From Bacteroidales bacterium UBA3630 (GTDB lineage Bacteria; Bacteroidota; Bacteroidia; Bacteroidales; P3), in the NCBI GenBank assembly GCA_002373995.1, contig DFLB01000059.1:1-21834 (forward strand): 21,834 bases of DNA, in the 5' to 3' direction. Within the stretch, counting starts at the first letter, position 1. Every line of letters begins with the position of its first letter. Below the pieces are notes generated by a model that saw only the letters and a program-made list of their open reading frames with translations, had not been told where the DNA came from and ran no database searches. A program made the position numbers and the translations under genes. Positions 1-6,745 of the stretch are shown in pieces.

Positions 1-903
1 GGCGACTTCGCCCTGTGGAAGAAAGCCTCGCCGGAGCACATCATGCGGTGGCCCTCGCCCTGGAGCGACGGCTTCCCCGGCTGGCACGCCGAGTGCACCG
101 CTATGGGAGCCAAATACTTAGGCTCCCCGTTTGACATCCACGGCGGTGGCATGGACCTCGTCTTCCCGCACCACGAAAGCGAGATAGCGCAGTGCGTCGC
201 CTCCACCGGCCACGCCCCCTGCCGCTACTGGATGCACAACAACATGATCACCATCAACGGCCAGAAGATGGGCAAGAGCCTGGGCAACTTCATCACCCTC
301 GACGAATTCTTCGCCGGCAGCCACAAAGACAAGGACGGCAAGGAGATGCTCGACCAGGCCTACAGCCCGATGACCATCCGCTTCTTCATCCTCCAGGCCC
401 ACTACCGCTCCACCGTCGACTTCAGCAACGAGGCCCTCCAAGCCGCCGAGAAAGGATTTGACAAGCTGATGGATGCCTACAAGACATTGGGACGCATCAG
501 CGCGTCGGGCGAGTCAGACGCGTCCGACGTGTCCGACCTCCGTCAGCGCTGCTACGACGCCATGAACGACGACTTCGCCACGCCGACGGTCATCTCCCAC
601 CTCTTCGAGGCCGCCAGGATTATCAACAGCGCCGCTGACGGCCACATCAAGCTCCGCCAGGCCGACATCGACGAGCTGAAGGGAGTCTTCGACACCTTCC
701 TCTTCGACATCCTCGGCATGGAGGATGAGTCCACCGGCAACAATACCGCCCTCATCGACAGCCTGATGCACATCATCCTCGACATCCGAGCCACCGCCAA
801 AGCCAACAAAGACTGGACCACCAGCGACCGCCTCCGCGACGCGCTGAAGGAGGCCGGCGTCACCGTCAAGGACGGAAAAGACGGCGCCACATACAGCTTC
901 TGA
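1..903 (+). CDS. cysS: Cysteine--tRNA ligase, 3' part (5' end outside the window)
   Basis: Charges tRNA-Cys with cysteine in the cytoplasm (class I aminoacyl-tRNA synthetase). The reading frame is open from base 1, so about the last 300 codons are present and the N-terminal HIGH half lies outside the window. Visible landmarks, counted from the first codon here: the zinc-ligand segment GWHAEC (Cys32), DIHGGGMDLVFPHHESE (residues 45-61) with the His and Glu zinc ligands, and the KMSKS-type loop as KMGKS (residues 89-93) followed by LGNF. The C-terminal part is the helical anticodon-binding region. The stop is TGA at 901-903, and a strong terminator follows 28 bases later, so cysS ends its transcription unit. 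Family assignment is firm. An ATG at 43 is internal and not the start. Confidence 0.97.
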   Translation, partial: GDFALWKKASPEHIMRWPSPWSDGFPGWHAECTAMGAKYLGSPFDIHGGGMDLVFPHHESEIAQCVASTGHAPCRYWMHNNMITINGQKMGKSLGNFITLDEFFAGSHKDKDGKEMLDQAYSPMTIRFFILQAHYRSTVDFSNEALQAAEKGFDKLMDAYKTLGRISASGESDASDVSDLRQRCYDAMNDDFATPTVISHLFEAARIINSAADGHIKLRQADIDELKGVFDTFLFDILGMEDESTGNNTALIDSLMHIILDIRATAKANKDWTTSDRLRDALKEAGVTVKDGKDGATYSF

Positions 904-930
904 CGGTCTCGGCGACAGGCCAACAAACTC

Positions 931-972
931 TGCCTCCGCATACTTTTTTTCATGCGGAGGCACTTTTTTTTT
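931..972 (+). terminator. Rho-independent terminator of cysS
   Basis: A perfect 11-bp stem (TGCCTCCGCAT at 931-941, ATGCGGAGGCA at 952-962) with a 10-base T-rich loop is followed by a run of T residues from 964 to 972. It starts 28 bases after the cysS stop. This is a textbook intrinsic terminator for the plus strand. Confidence 0.93.
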
Positions 973-1000
973 GCCAGTTGAGAAAATAGTTGTAATTTTG
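970..1000 (+). promoter_or_regulatory. Bacteroidota-type promoter
   Basis: TTTG at 970-973 and TAATTTTG at 993-1000 (consensus TAnnTTTG) are separated by 19 bases, close to the Bacteroidota primary-sigma consensus. It sits directly behind the cysS terminator. Expected transcription start is about 1006. It would drive the non-coding stretch that follows and possibly the genes from 1329 on. Confidence 0.7.
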
Positions 1001-1005
1001 CACTC

Positions 1006-1328
1006 GCAAACCAACAGGAAACGGTTTGCCGAGAAAGAAGCATTTTTCGCCTTATTCCGACTGCACGAACTTGGCCGTTCGAAAATAGTATTAAGGAATA
1101 AAGGAGAGATGAGTGCTCCCATTAGGATTGTATACATTCACCGCTGTGATACATCCATGTGGAGCCAATCAGTAACCTTTATTTTATATTATTGGGAGGC
1201 CAAGCCCACGTGCAGAAAATAGGGTCATAAATGGGTGGCTCCACTTTCTCTGTTGGTATTAGCTTAGCCCCAGAGCCGAGGCACTTGGAACCGATGAGGG
1301 CAACGGTATATAACCGCCTGGCAATCAC
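1006..1328 (+). ncRNA. Candidate structured RNA or long structured leader, unassigned
   Basis: No convincing gene is seen between the promoter and the lipoprotein start at 1329. The stretch can form several hairpins: CGAAC/GTTCG (1066-1070/1077-1081) nested in CCTTATTCC/GGAATAAAGG (1050-1058/1095-1104); GGATtGTAT/ATACATCC (1125-1133/1149-1156) nested in GCTCC/GGAGC (1115-1119/1161-1165); and a competing long-range pairing of GTGGAGCC (1159-1166) with GGCTCCAC (1237-1244). I did not recognise tmRNA, RNase P RNA, SRP RNA or a named riboswitch. No T-tract terminator is visible before 1329, so it could be a free RNA or the leader of the downstream genes. The mutually exclusive pairings would suit a regulatory leader. 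The boundaries are inferred from the promoter and the next gene. Confidence 0.4.
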
Positions 1329-1493
1329 ATGAAAAGACAAAGATTAGTGGTACTGGTACTTGCGGCAATGGCCTGCATCTGTGCAACCTCGTGCTTTAAA
1401 ATCAACACCTGCACCTGCAGCGACGGAACAACAGTGGCCAACCTCTACGACGACTGCGACGAGATGTGCAGCGAATGGGAGGACATGAAATAG
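1329..1493 (+). CDS. 54-residue cysteine-rich lipoprotein
   Basis: A short reading frame, ATG at 1329 to TAG at 1491. It begins MKRQRLVVLVLAAMACICAT followed by SC: basic start, hydrophobic core, then a lipobox. The best lipidation site is Cys22 (ATSC), with Cys16 as an alternative. The mature part of about 32 residues has Cys at 28, 30, 43 and 47 (CTC then CDEMC) and is acidic at its end, which could suit disulfides or a metal site. No function is recognised. It is followed 22 bases later by the YidD-TPR gene, so they may be co-transcribed. Support comes from the signal sequence and the position, not from homology. Confidence 0.6.
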   Translation: MKRQRLVVLVLAAMACICATSCFKINTCTCSDGTTVANLYDDCDEMCSEWEDMK

Positions 1494-1515
1494 CCGAACA
1501 CAACCGCTATACCCG

Positions 1516-2685
1516 ATGAAAAGAGGAGGATGGTTGCTATGTCTGCTGTTATGCACAGTCAGCACATGGTGCCAGCAGGGGCAACCCCATGGTCAAGGGG
1601 CGGCGGTGCAGGACTACATCGGGGTCTACCGCAGGTATCTCCACGGTCTCAAGGACATGTACTGTCCGATGTATCCCACCTGCTCGCAGTATGGAGCGAT
1701 GGTCTTTGCCGATCACCCGTTTCCTGTAGCTATGGCACTGACAGCCGACAGATTGCTGCGCTGCGGCGGCCATCTGGAGTCATATCACGAGATTGCCGTG
1801 GGTACACACAGCGGCCGGCGTCTAGACTACCCGCCTGGACGTCCCGTTCCAGCGCACCTCACAGCTTCACCGCCCCTTCAAGTAGCTGCCGAGACCATTG
1901 TCCCTACCGACTCGGCAACAAAGGCCATCCAGTTCACCAACATGCTCATCAACCAGCACAGCTATGCCAGCGCCCTGCTCGAAATAGAGCGTCTACTCTG
2001 CAAAGACAGCGCATTGCGGCAGCTACCATCCCTCTACCTCAACAAGATGCGGTGTTTTGAGGGGCTGCAGCAATACTCAGATGGACTATTGTTCTATGAG
2101 CAACGTATGCCACGTGAGTTCATGACAGACTACAAGATCATGTGCACCGCAGCCCATCTATACGGACTCACGGGCGACACCGACCGAGCCATAGATCTGT
2201 ACCGGCAGGCCGCCAGCGTATGGGACAGCAGCGAGGCGCATCCCTATGGCGAACTGGCAGTGCTGTATGCACGCAAAGCGCAGTTTAATGAAGCGCGGGA
2301 GGCATTGAAAAACAAGTATGCCATCGACGACAACACCACTTCGCTGGCCTCGAGCACTGCCGTCATCGAACGGATGGAGACAGCCAACTACAAGAGCCCT
2401 ACTAAAGCCATGCTGCTCTCCATTGTGCCGGGAGCGGGATACTTATACCTCGGGCAACCCCGCAACGCTATGGTTTCGCTTCTGGTAAACAGTGTTCTTG
2501 CCTATGCCGTGTACACATCATTCCATACAGAAAACTACGGCCTCGGCATCATCGTTGCTGCATTCTCACTCTCGTTCTACGGCGGCAATATCGCAGGTTC
2601 AGGCACGAGTGCCCGTCGCATCAACGAGAATCTGAAGCACAAGGCCGTCAACGAACTGAGAAGATACAATCCATTTTATTATTAA
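1516..2685 (+). CDS. Exported YidD-domain / TPR / membrane-anchor fusion protein
   Basis: 389 residues. Order: signal peptide (about 1-20); a YidD-like domain (about 33-92) with YCPMYPTCSQY (Cys50, Cys56) and RLLRCG (Cys83); a linker; a helical repeat region (about 140-290) of TPR type, with phrases such as LYGLTGDTDRAIDLYRQAA; then a hydrophobic C-terminal hairpin (about 296-360) beginning AMLLSIVPGAGYLYLGQP. Stand-alone YidD is a small cytoplasmic protein that helps YidC-dependent membrane protein insertion. Here the domain follows a signal peptide, so it would lie outside the inner membrane, and its job is probably different. The start ATG at 1516 gives the complete signal peptide. It heads a run of four exported proteins. 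The YidD motif match is clear, the TPR call is moderate and the function is unknown. Confidence 0.82.
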   Translation: MKRGGWLLCLLLCTVSTWCQQGQPHGQGAAVQDYIGVYRRYLHGLKDMYCPMYPTCSQYGAMVFADHPFPVAMALTADRLLRCGGHLESYHEIAVGTHSGRRLDYPPGRPVPAHLTASPPLQVAAETIVPTDSATKAIQFTNMLINQHSYASALLEIERLLCKDSALRQLPSLYLNKMRCFEGLQQYSDGLLFYEQRMPREFMTDYKIMCTAAHLYGLTGDTDRAIDLYRQAASVWDSSEAHPYGELAVLYARKAQFNEAREALKNKYAIDDNTTSLASSTAVIERMETANYKSPTKAMLLSIVPGAGYLYLGQPRNAMVSLLVNSVLAYAVYTSFHTENYGLGIIVAAFSLSFYGGNIAGSGTSARRINENLKHKAVNELRRYNPFYY

Positions 2686-2706
2686 TCCTTTTAAATCAAC
2701 ACAATC

Positions 2707-3249
2707 ATGTTACACAATTACATCAAAAAGGCTTCAACTTTAGCCATTAGCACCTTGCTGTGCTGTATGCTCCTGCTCCCCACTTCGGCCTCGGCCCAGA
2801 AAAAGAAAGAAGTTGTAATCAAAGCCGGTACACCCGTCGAAGTGGTAACCACCACCGAAATCTCGTCGAAGAGACACCCACTGGGTACCATTATTGACTT
2901 GAGAGTAGTGGAACCCGTGATAGTCAGCAACGAAGTGGTTATCCCTGAAGGGAGTGCCGTCAAGGGCAAAGTCACCCAAAGCCAGAAGAGCAAACTCTTC
3001 GGAGGCAAAGGCATCATTGCCATCGAAGCCAGCACACTTACCGCCGTAGACGGGACCCCTGTGCCCGTCAGTGGACTTACTTTCTACAACGAAGGCAAGA
3101 GCAATTTAGGTTGGTCAATCGTTGGCACCGTGTGCTGTCTCTTCGGCTTTCTCATCCACGGTACACAGGGTGTCATTCCCGCCGATACACGCTTGTCGGG
3201 CAACGTCATATCCAACACCACCATCCTATTGGAGTCCGCAGACGAATAG
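2707..3249 (+). CDS. Exported protein with SAF-like beta domain
   Basis: 180 residues. The N-terminus is a long signal peptide with the core LAISTLLCCMLLLP ending at SASAQ (about residue 31). The mature part is beta-rich: GTPVEVVTTTEISSK, then a segment with IPEGSAVKGKVTQSQ, which resembles the compact beta folds seen in envelope and conjugation proteins. A hydrophobic stretch, LGWSIVGTVCCLFGFLIHG (about 138-156), could be a membrane segment or buried strand. It begins 21 bases after the YidD-TPR gene and is probably in the same operon. No named family can be assigned with confidence. Function is unknown; a periplasmic or inner-membrane location is inferred from the signal peptide. Confidence 0.7.
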   Translation: MLHNYIKKASTLAISTLLCCMLLLPTSASAQKKKEVVIKAGTPVEVVTTTEISSKRHPLGTIIDLRVVEPVIVSNEVVIPEGSAVKGKVTQSQKSKLFGGKGIIAIEASTLTAVDGTPVPVSGLTFYNEGKSNLGWSIVGTVCCLFGFLIHGTQGVIPADTRLSGNVISNTTILLESADE

Positions 3250-3279
3250 AACCTTGTATACACCTAATCTACATCGCAC

Positions 3280-3735
3280 ATGAGGTTTAGACACCTTGTT
3301 TTATTCACGTTGCTACTCATATGTATCAACCTGAATAGTTACGGACAGCTCAGAAACCTGTCCGTAACCTCATACGATGTGGTATCATACAATATCTTCA
3401 CCGACCAGTTGACGCTGAAACTCACCGTCCGGAACGACTCCACAGATTTCACACTCAAAAGCTTCTCTGGGCTGGTCTACCAGAACCGCTATCCCTTGGT
3501 ACGCATCACCGCGGCCAATCTGTTCATCCCACACGATGTATCGACGATTGGCGTGGTATGCAACATCTCTCGCTGCTTCGGGGTGACGGTCTTCAGGCTG
3601 GCCCAATGCTTTCTTCCTTTTGACATCCGAGAATACACCATTGATGTTGCTGTCGCCGTCCAATATCCCTTTGCTCCCATCGAATACAAAGAGCAGAAAA
3701 ACATCTCTTTGAGCACGCGTGTCGAATTCTTGTAA
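3280..3735 (+). CDS. Small exported protein, possibly LEA14-like beta sandwich
   Basis: 151 residues with a signal peptide MRFRHLVLFTLLLICINLNS ending YGQ (about 23). The mature part is short beta strands: LSVTSYDVVSYNIFTDQLTLKLTV, then NDSTDFTLKSFSGLVYQN, then ITAANLFIPHDVSTIGVV. This pattern of a varying alternating hydrophobic strand with small differences between a value and its neighbourhood recalls LEA14/WHy-type domains in Bacteroidota lipoproteins, but the resemblance is weak. It starts 30 bases after the previous gene, and its last 17 bases overlap the longest possible reading of the next gene. Function is unknown. Confidence 0.65.
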   Translation: MRFRHLVLFTLLLICINLNSYGQLRNLSVTSYDVVSYNIFTDQLTLKLTVRNDSTDFTLKSFSGLVYQNRYPLVRITAANLFIPHDVSTIGVVCNISRCFGVTVFRLAQCFLPFDIREYTIDVAVAVQYPFAPIEYKEQKNISLSTRVEFL

Positions 3736-4516
3736 CTTGTCACTTCCTCATGGGCTGAAGGTGTGTGCACTGGCCAGCCTGATGGTCGGCGCCTCGGTCT
3801 GCGCGCAATCGCAGGAGATTTGGCCGGCCGACACTCTTTGCTATGAAATCGACACCGTAGAATGTACCAACCGTGAAGCCGAAAGCTATGAAGAAGCACT
3901 GAGCATCAGCGACTCGGGCGATATTGTCGTCATTCGAGGGTGCAGTGCTGGCGACTTCGCCCGTTTTCTGAACACAACCCGGGCCATTGCCCGGGCCATC
4001 CTCGAGGATTGCAACTATATCGTCAGCGACGACGACAGCATAGTTCTGGTCACGGGAGACACCATCCGCTGCAGCAATGCCGATACACCGGCTTCAAATC
4101 CACCGCGCGGCATGGGTGGGATAATATATCGGCACTCTGGCGACAACTTCGGCAAATTCCTCTTCTCCAACTACTGGCAGGGAGGCATGGATATTGCGCT
4201 CAGCAACAGTCAGTTTGCGGGAATTCTGATCTGCATCAAACAGTATCAGATGGTACCGCTGAGCCTGACTGACACACTGTCCGGTGGCGATTCCCTCACG
4301 GCGTGCACCGTCTCCTTTTACAACACCCCCTACGAGCGGGCTTTCGGCAGCGCCACCGTCTACGTTGATTTCGAGCAACGTATAGTCGGCTTCTCCGACC
4401 GCTACAATTTCGACACGAAGATATGGGGTACTCGCCCGACACGCTACGAGTTCTACGTCCGCCTGGTCTCGCTGTTCTCACCTCCCATAGCCGCCGGTTT
4501 CGAGGTATGCTACTGA
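3719..4516 (+). CDS. Exported protein of unknown function
   Basis: Up to 265 residues. No ATG lies near the start: the longest frame begins with GTG at 3719, overlapping the previous gene by 17 bases, while TTG at 3737 and GTG at 3761 are alternatives. All give a signal peptide (LKVCALASLMVGASVCAQ). The mature part starts with an acidic, Cys-containing segment (DTLCYEIDTVEC), then a predicted helical pair rich in Ala and Asp, a central region with RGMGGIIYRHSGDNFGKFL, and an aromatic beta-rich C-terminus ending AAGFEVCY. I recognise no family. It is the last of four successive exported proteins. The start codon is uncertain; the reading frame itself is well supported by length and signal peptide. 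Confidence 0.65.
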   Translation: MSNSCNLSLPHGLKVCALASLMVGASVCAQSQEIWPADTLCYEIDTVECTNREAESYEEALSISDSGDIVVIRGCSAGDFARFLNTTRAIARAILEDCNYIVSDDDSIVLVTGDTIRCSNADTPASNPPRGMGGIIYRHSGDNFGKFLFSNYWQGGMDIALSNSQFAGILICIKQYQMVPLSLTDTLSGGDSLTACTVSFYNTPYERAFGSATVYVDFEQRIVGFSDRYNFDTKIWGTRPTRYEFYVRLVSLFSPPIAAGFEVCY

Positions 4517-4607
4517 CAAACAGACACCCATAGAATGTCATTTTTGAGGATATAGCACAATATCCACACTGCCTCTGCGTTATAAGCACAAGAAAACAAT
4601 TAACACA
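4517..4607 (+). promoter_or_regulatory. Short intergenic region with inverted repeat
   Basis: GGATAT (4548-4553) and ATATCC (4560-4565) form a 6-bp inverted repeat with a 6-base spacer. The region is AT-richer than its neighbours. It may hold an operator or promoter for the membrane-protein gene at 4608, but no TAnnTTTG element is clear. Confidence 0.3.
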
Positions 4608-5294
4608 ATGAAACGAGCAGACTGGATACTGATTGCCTGTGTCGCCGTGGTGGCGGCACTCTTTGCCATTCCGCAGACCCACTGCGCCGAAGGCTTCAAC
4701 TGGGCCACCGCCCACCACCCCTACATCATGGCCTTCTTCAAGTTCGCCATCCTCGCCACCCTGGGCGAGATGCTGGCCCTCCGCATCCGCGAGGGGGTGT
4801 ACAACAAGCCGGGCTTCGGCGTGCTGCCCCGCATGATGGTGTGGGGCTTCCTGGGCATGTGCATCGCCATGGCCATGGTCATCTTCAAGACCGGCGTGCC
4901 GGCCTTCCTCGGTACGCTGGGATGGAAGAGTGCAGCGACGGTATTTGCCGCCCCGGCCTTCTCCTGGGGTAAACTCGGCGTGGCCTTCGCGGTGAGCGTG
5001 CTGATGAACTCGATCTTCGCCCCGGTGATGATGACCTTCCACAAGTGCACCGACATACACATCACCGACAACGGCGGCACCGTGCGCGGACTGCTGCGTC
5101 CCATGAAGATGCGCGAGATCTTCGCCCACAAGGTGAACTGGGACATGCAGTGGAACTTCGTCATCAAGAAGACCATACCGCTCTTCTGGTTCCCGGCGCA
5201 CACCATCACCTTTATCCTGCCAGCCAACCTGCAGGTGCTCTTCGCCGCCCTGCTGGGCGTGGCCCTGGGACTGATACTTGCCATTAAGAAATGA
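4608..5294 (+). CDS. Polytopic inner-membrane protein
   Basis: 228 residues with about five or six hydrophobic segments: residues 6-22, 40-58, 77-93, about 120-140 (LGVAFAVSVLMNSIFAPVMM), 190-205 and 207-225. The C-terminal block has NWDMQWNFVIKKTIPLFWFPAHTITF in two parts and then LQVLFAALLGVALGLILAI. This kind of ending recalls Mpv17/PMP22-annotated proteins, but I am not sure of it. There is no signal peptide cleavage site; the first segment is probably a membrane anchor. The stop overlaps the start of the next gene (ATGA at 5291-5294), so the two are translationally coupled and probably act together. Substrate and function are unknown. Confidence 0.75.
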   Translation: MKRADWILIACVAVVAALFAIPQTHCAEGFNWATAHHPYIMAFFKFAILATLGEMLALRIREGVYNKPGFGVLPRMMVWGFLGMCIAMAMVIFKTGVPAFLGTLGWKSAATVFAAPAFSWGKLGVAFAVSVLMNSIFAPVMMTFHKCTDIHITDNGGTVRGLLRPMKMREIFAHKVNWDMQWNFVIKKTIPLFWFPAHTITFILPANLQVLFAALLGVALGLILAIKK

Positions 5295-6532
5295 AGAAGA
5301 TTCTTATTGGATTAGTGGGCTTGATGGGTTTAATGGGTTCCATGAGAGCCCAAAGCCCATTCAGCCTGGAGTGGCACGGCTTCGTCAATCCGCACTACTA
5401 CGCCGACAGCCGCTCGGTGGTGGGGGGGCGCGAGGACATGATGCTCTTCTACCCCAAGCCCCGGGTGCTGGACAGCCTGGGGCGCGACATTAACGACGGC
5501 TGGCAGGCCGACATGCTGGCCATCACCGCCCGCCTGGGCCTCCGTGTGAAAGGGCCCGACATGCTGGGTGCATGGACCAGCGCCTACGTCGAGGGCGACT
5601 TCACCGGCGCCACCAACGCCACCATCAACAACCTGCGCCTGCGCCACGCCTACATACAGATGGACTGGATGAGGAGCTATGGTGTCGAGATTCCGCCCTC
5701 GCTGCGCCACACGCTTATCGTGGGCCAGTACTGGTACCCGATGGTCATCCACGAGATCATGCCCATGACCAACCCCCTCAACATGGGGGCCCCTTTCCAC
5801 TGCTATGCCCGCCAGCCGCAGGTGCGCTACGAATACATCGCCCACGGCTTCAACGTGGTGGCCGCTGCCTGCTGGCAGCTGGACAACATGAGCCAGGGGC
5901 TGCTCAACGGCGTTCCCGCCAGCAGCACCCTCTTCGCCCGCCACAGCCTGGTGCCGGAGCTCAACCTGCAGCTGCACTACTACCTCGGCAAGCACTTCTT
6001 CTTCGGCGCTGCCGCCAACCTGAAGACCATCCAGCCCCAGGTTGCGACTGTTGCAACAGTGTTGCAACACACAGGACTACACAGCTCGTTCAGCTGGAGC
6101 CTCTTCGGTCGCTACAACGGCCCGGGCTTCACCGTCAAGGCGCAGGCCCTGCTGAACAACAGCCTCTACGAGGGCTGCTCGCTGGGCGGCTACCTGCTCA
6201 TTCCGGGCGCTGACGGAACCTTCACGGCCCGCGACTGGCATTTCAACACCGTATGGCTCGACATTGAGCGCAGCGGCGGCCACTGGCGCCCCGGCCTCTT
6301 CGTGGGCTATGCCAAACGCGGCACCATCATCAAACCCACCGAAGACCTTGCCACGGTCTACATCTTTGGCCGTGGCGACCTCATCAGTTACCTCTGGCGC
6401 GTGCAGCCACGCCTCACCTATACCACCCTCAACGGACTGAGTTTCACCGCCGAAGCAGAATACACACAGGCCGCCTACGACGAACCCGTGGGCAACCTGC
6501 GCCTCTCGCTGAGCATGGTCTACTCCTTCTGA
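5291..6532 (+). CDS. Outer-membrane porin-like beta-barrel protein
   Basis: 413 residues. The signal peptide is MKKILIGLVGLMGLMGSMRA, cut before QSPFSLEWHG. The rest consists of alternating hydrophobic strands with aromatic girdles (for example FSWSLFGRYNGPGFTVKAQALL, split into strand pairs) and it ends with Tyr-Ser-Phe, the terminal aromatic expected of outer-membrane barrels. An early HGFVNPHYYADSR segment and the phrase VGQYWYPMVIHEIMPM are probably family-specific. The gene overlaps the preceding membrane protein by 4 bases (ATGA). The barrel call rests on this general pattern; the transported compound is unknown. The signal peptide codons form an imperfect tandem repeat (Gly-Leu-Met), which may be length-variable. 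Confidence 0.75.
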   Translation: MKKILIGLVGLMGLMGSMRAQSPFSLEWHGFVNPHYYADSRSVVGGREDMMLFYPKPRVLDSLGRDINDGWQADMLAITARLGLRVKGPDMLGAWTSAYVEGDFTGATNATINNLRLRHAYIQMDWMRSYGVEIPPSLRHTLIVGQYWYPMVIHEIMPMTNPLNMGAPFHCYARQPQVRYEYIAHGFNVVAAACWQLDNMSQGLLNGVPASSTLFARHSLVPELNLQLHYYLGKHFFFGAAANLKTIQPQVATVATVLQHTGLHSSFSWSLFGRYNGPGFTVKAQALLNNSLYEGCSLGGYLLIPGADGTFTARDWHFNTVWLDIERSGGHWRPGLFVGYAKRGTIIKPTEDLATVYIFGRGDLISYLWRVQPRLTYTTLNGLSFTAEAEYTQAAYDEPVGNLRLSLSMVYSF

Positions 6533-6552
6533 AGGACAAAGGATGGCCCCAA

Positions 6553-6567
6553 CGGGGTTCATCCCCG
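6553..6567 (+). terminator. Small GC hairpin after the porin-like gene
   Basis: CGGGG (6553-6557) and CCCCG (6563-6567) form a 5-bp stem with a TTCAT loop, 20 bases after the stop at 6532. No T-tract follows, so it is a weak terminator candidate at best. It lies just before repeat array A. Confidence 0.25.
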
Positions 6568-6571
6568 GCGC

Positions 6572-6637
6572 TTGGTCCGGGGATGGTCCGGGGATGGTCC
6601 GAGGATGGTCCGGGGATGGTCCGATAAAAAACGGACC
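6572..6637 (+). repeat. Repeat array A: five GGTCCG cores at 11-bp period, plus closing hairpin
   Basis: GGTCCG occurs at 6574, 6585, 6596, 6607 and 6618, exactly 11 bp apart. The spacers are GGGAT, GGGAT, AGGAT and GGGAT. The array opens with CTTGGTCCG. The last core is followed by ATAAAAAA and CGGACC (6632-6637), which is the inverse of the core, so the end can fold into a 6-bp hairpin. GC-rich sequence containing GCGGGGTG (from about 6653) follows. The first codon of the M1 peptidase is 109 bases downstream of the closing hairpin. Two similar arrays occur in this window (12599-12650 plus strand; 16985-17048 minus strand). Confidence 0.9.
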
Positions 6638-6745
6638 CACGACGGACGGGAGGCGGGGTGGCAGCGGGGTGCCCGTGGGGGGAGAAACGGCAAATCCCGC
6701 CATCCGGAATACAATTATAGAAAAGAACAACCAAAGAACAGACCC

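Noticed and set aside
971..1222. 83-residue open frame after the cysS terminator
   Set aside because: It begins inside the promoter, has no signal or domain, and the region is rich in complementary segments. A non-coding RNA is a better explanation.
4548..4565. GGATAT/ATATCC as a terminator
   Set aside because: Stem of 6 bp, AT-rich and without T-tract; too weak to be a terminator.
6574..6623. CRISPR array at the three GGTCCG clusters
   Set aside because: Units are 11 bp with a 6-bp core and 5-bp spacers, far too short for CRISPR repeats and spacers, and no cas gene is present.
6572..6745. Upstream extension of the M1 peptidase frame through the repeat array
   Set aside because: The segment only translates the GGTCCG array and GC-rich tail. 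The signal peptide starts at ATG 6746.
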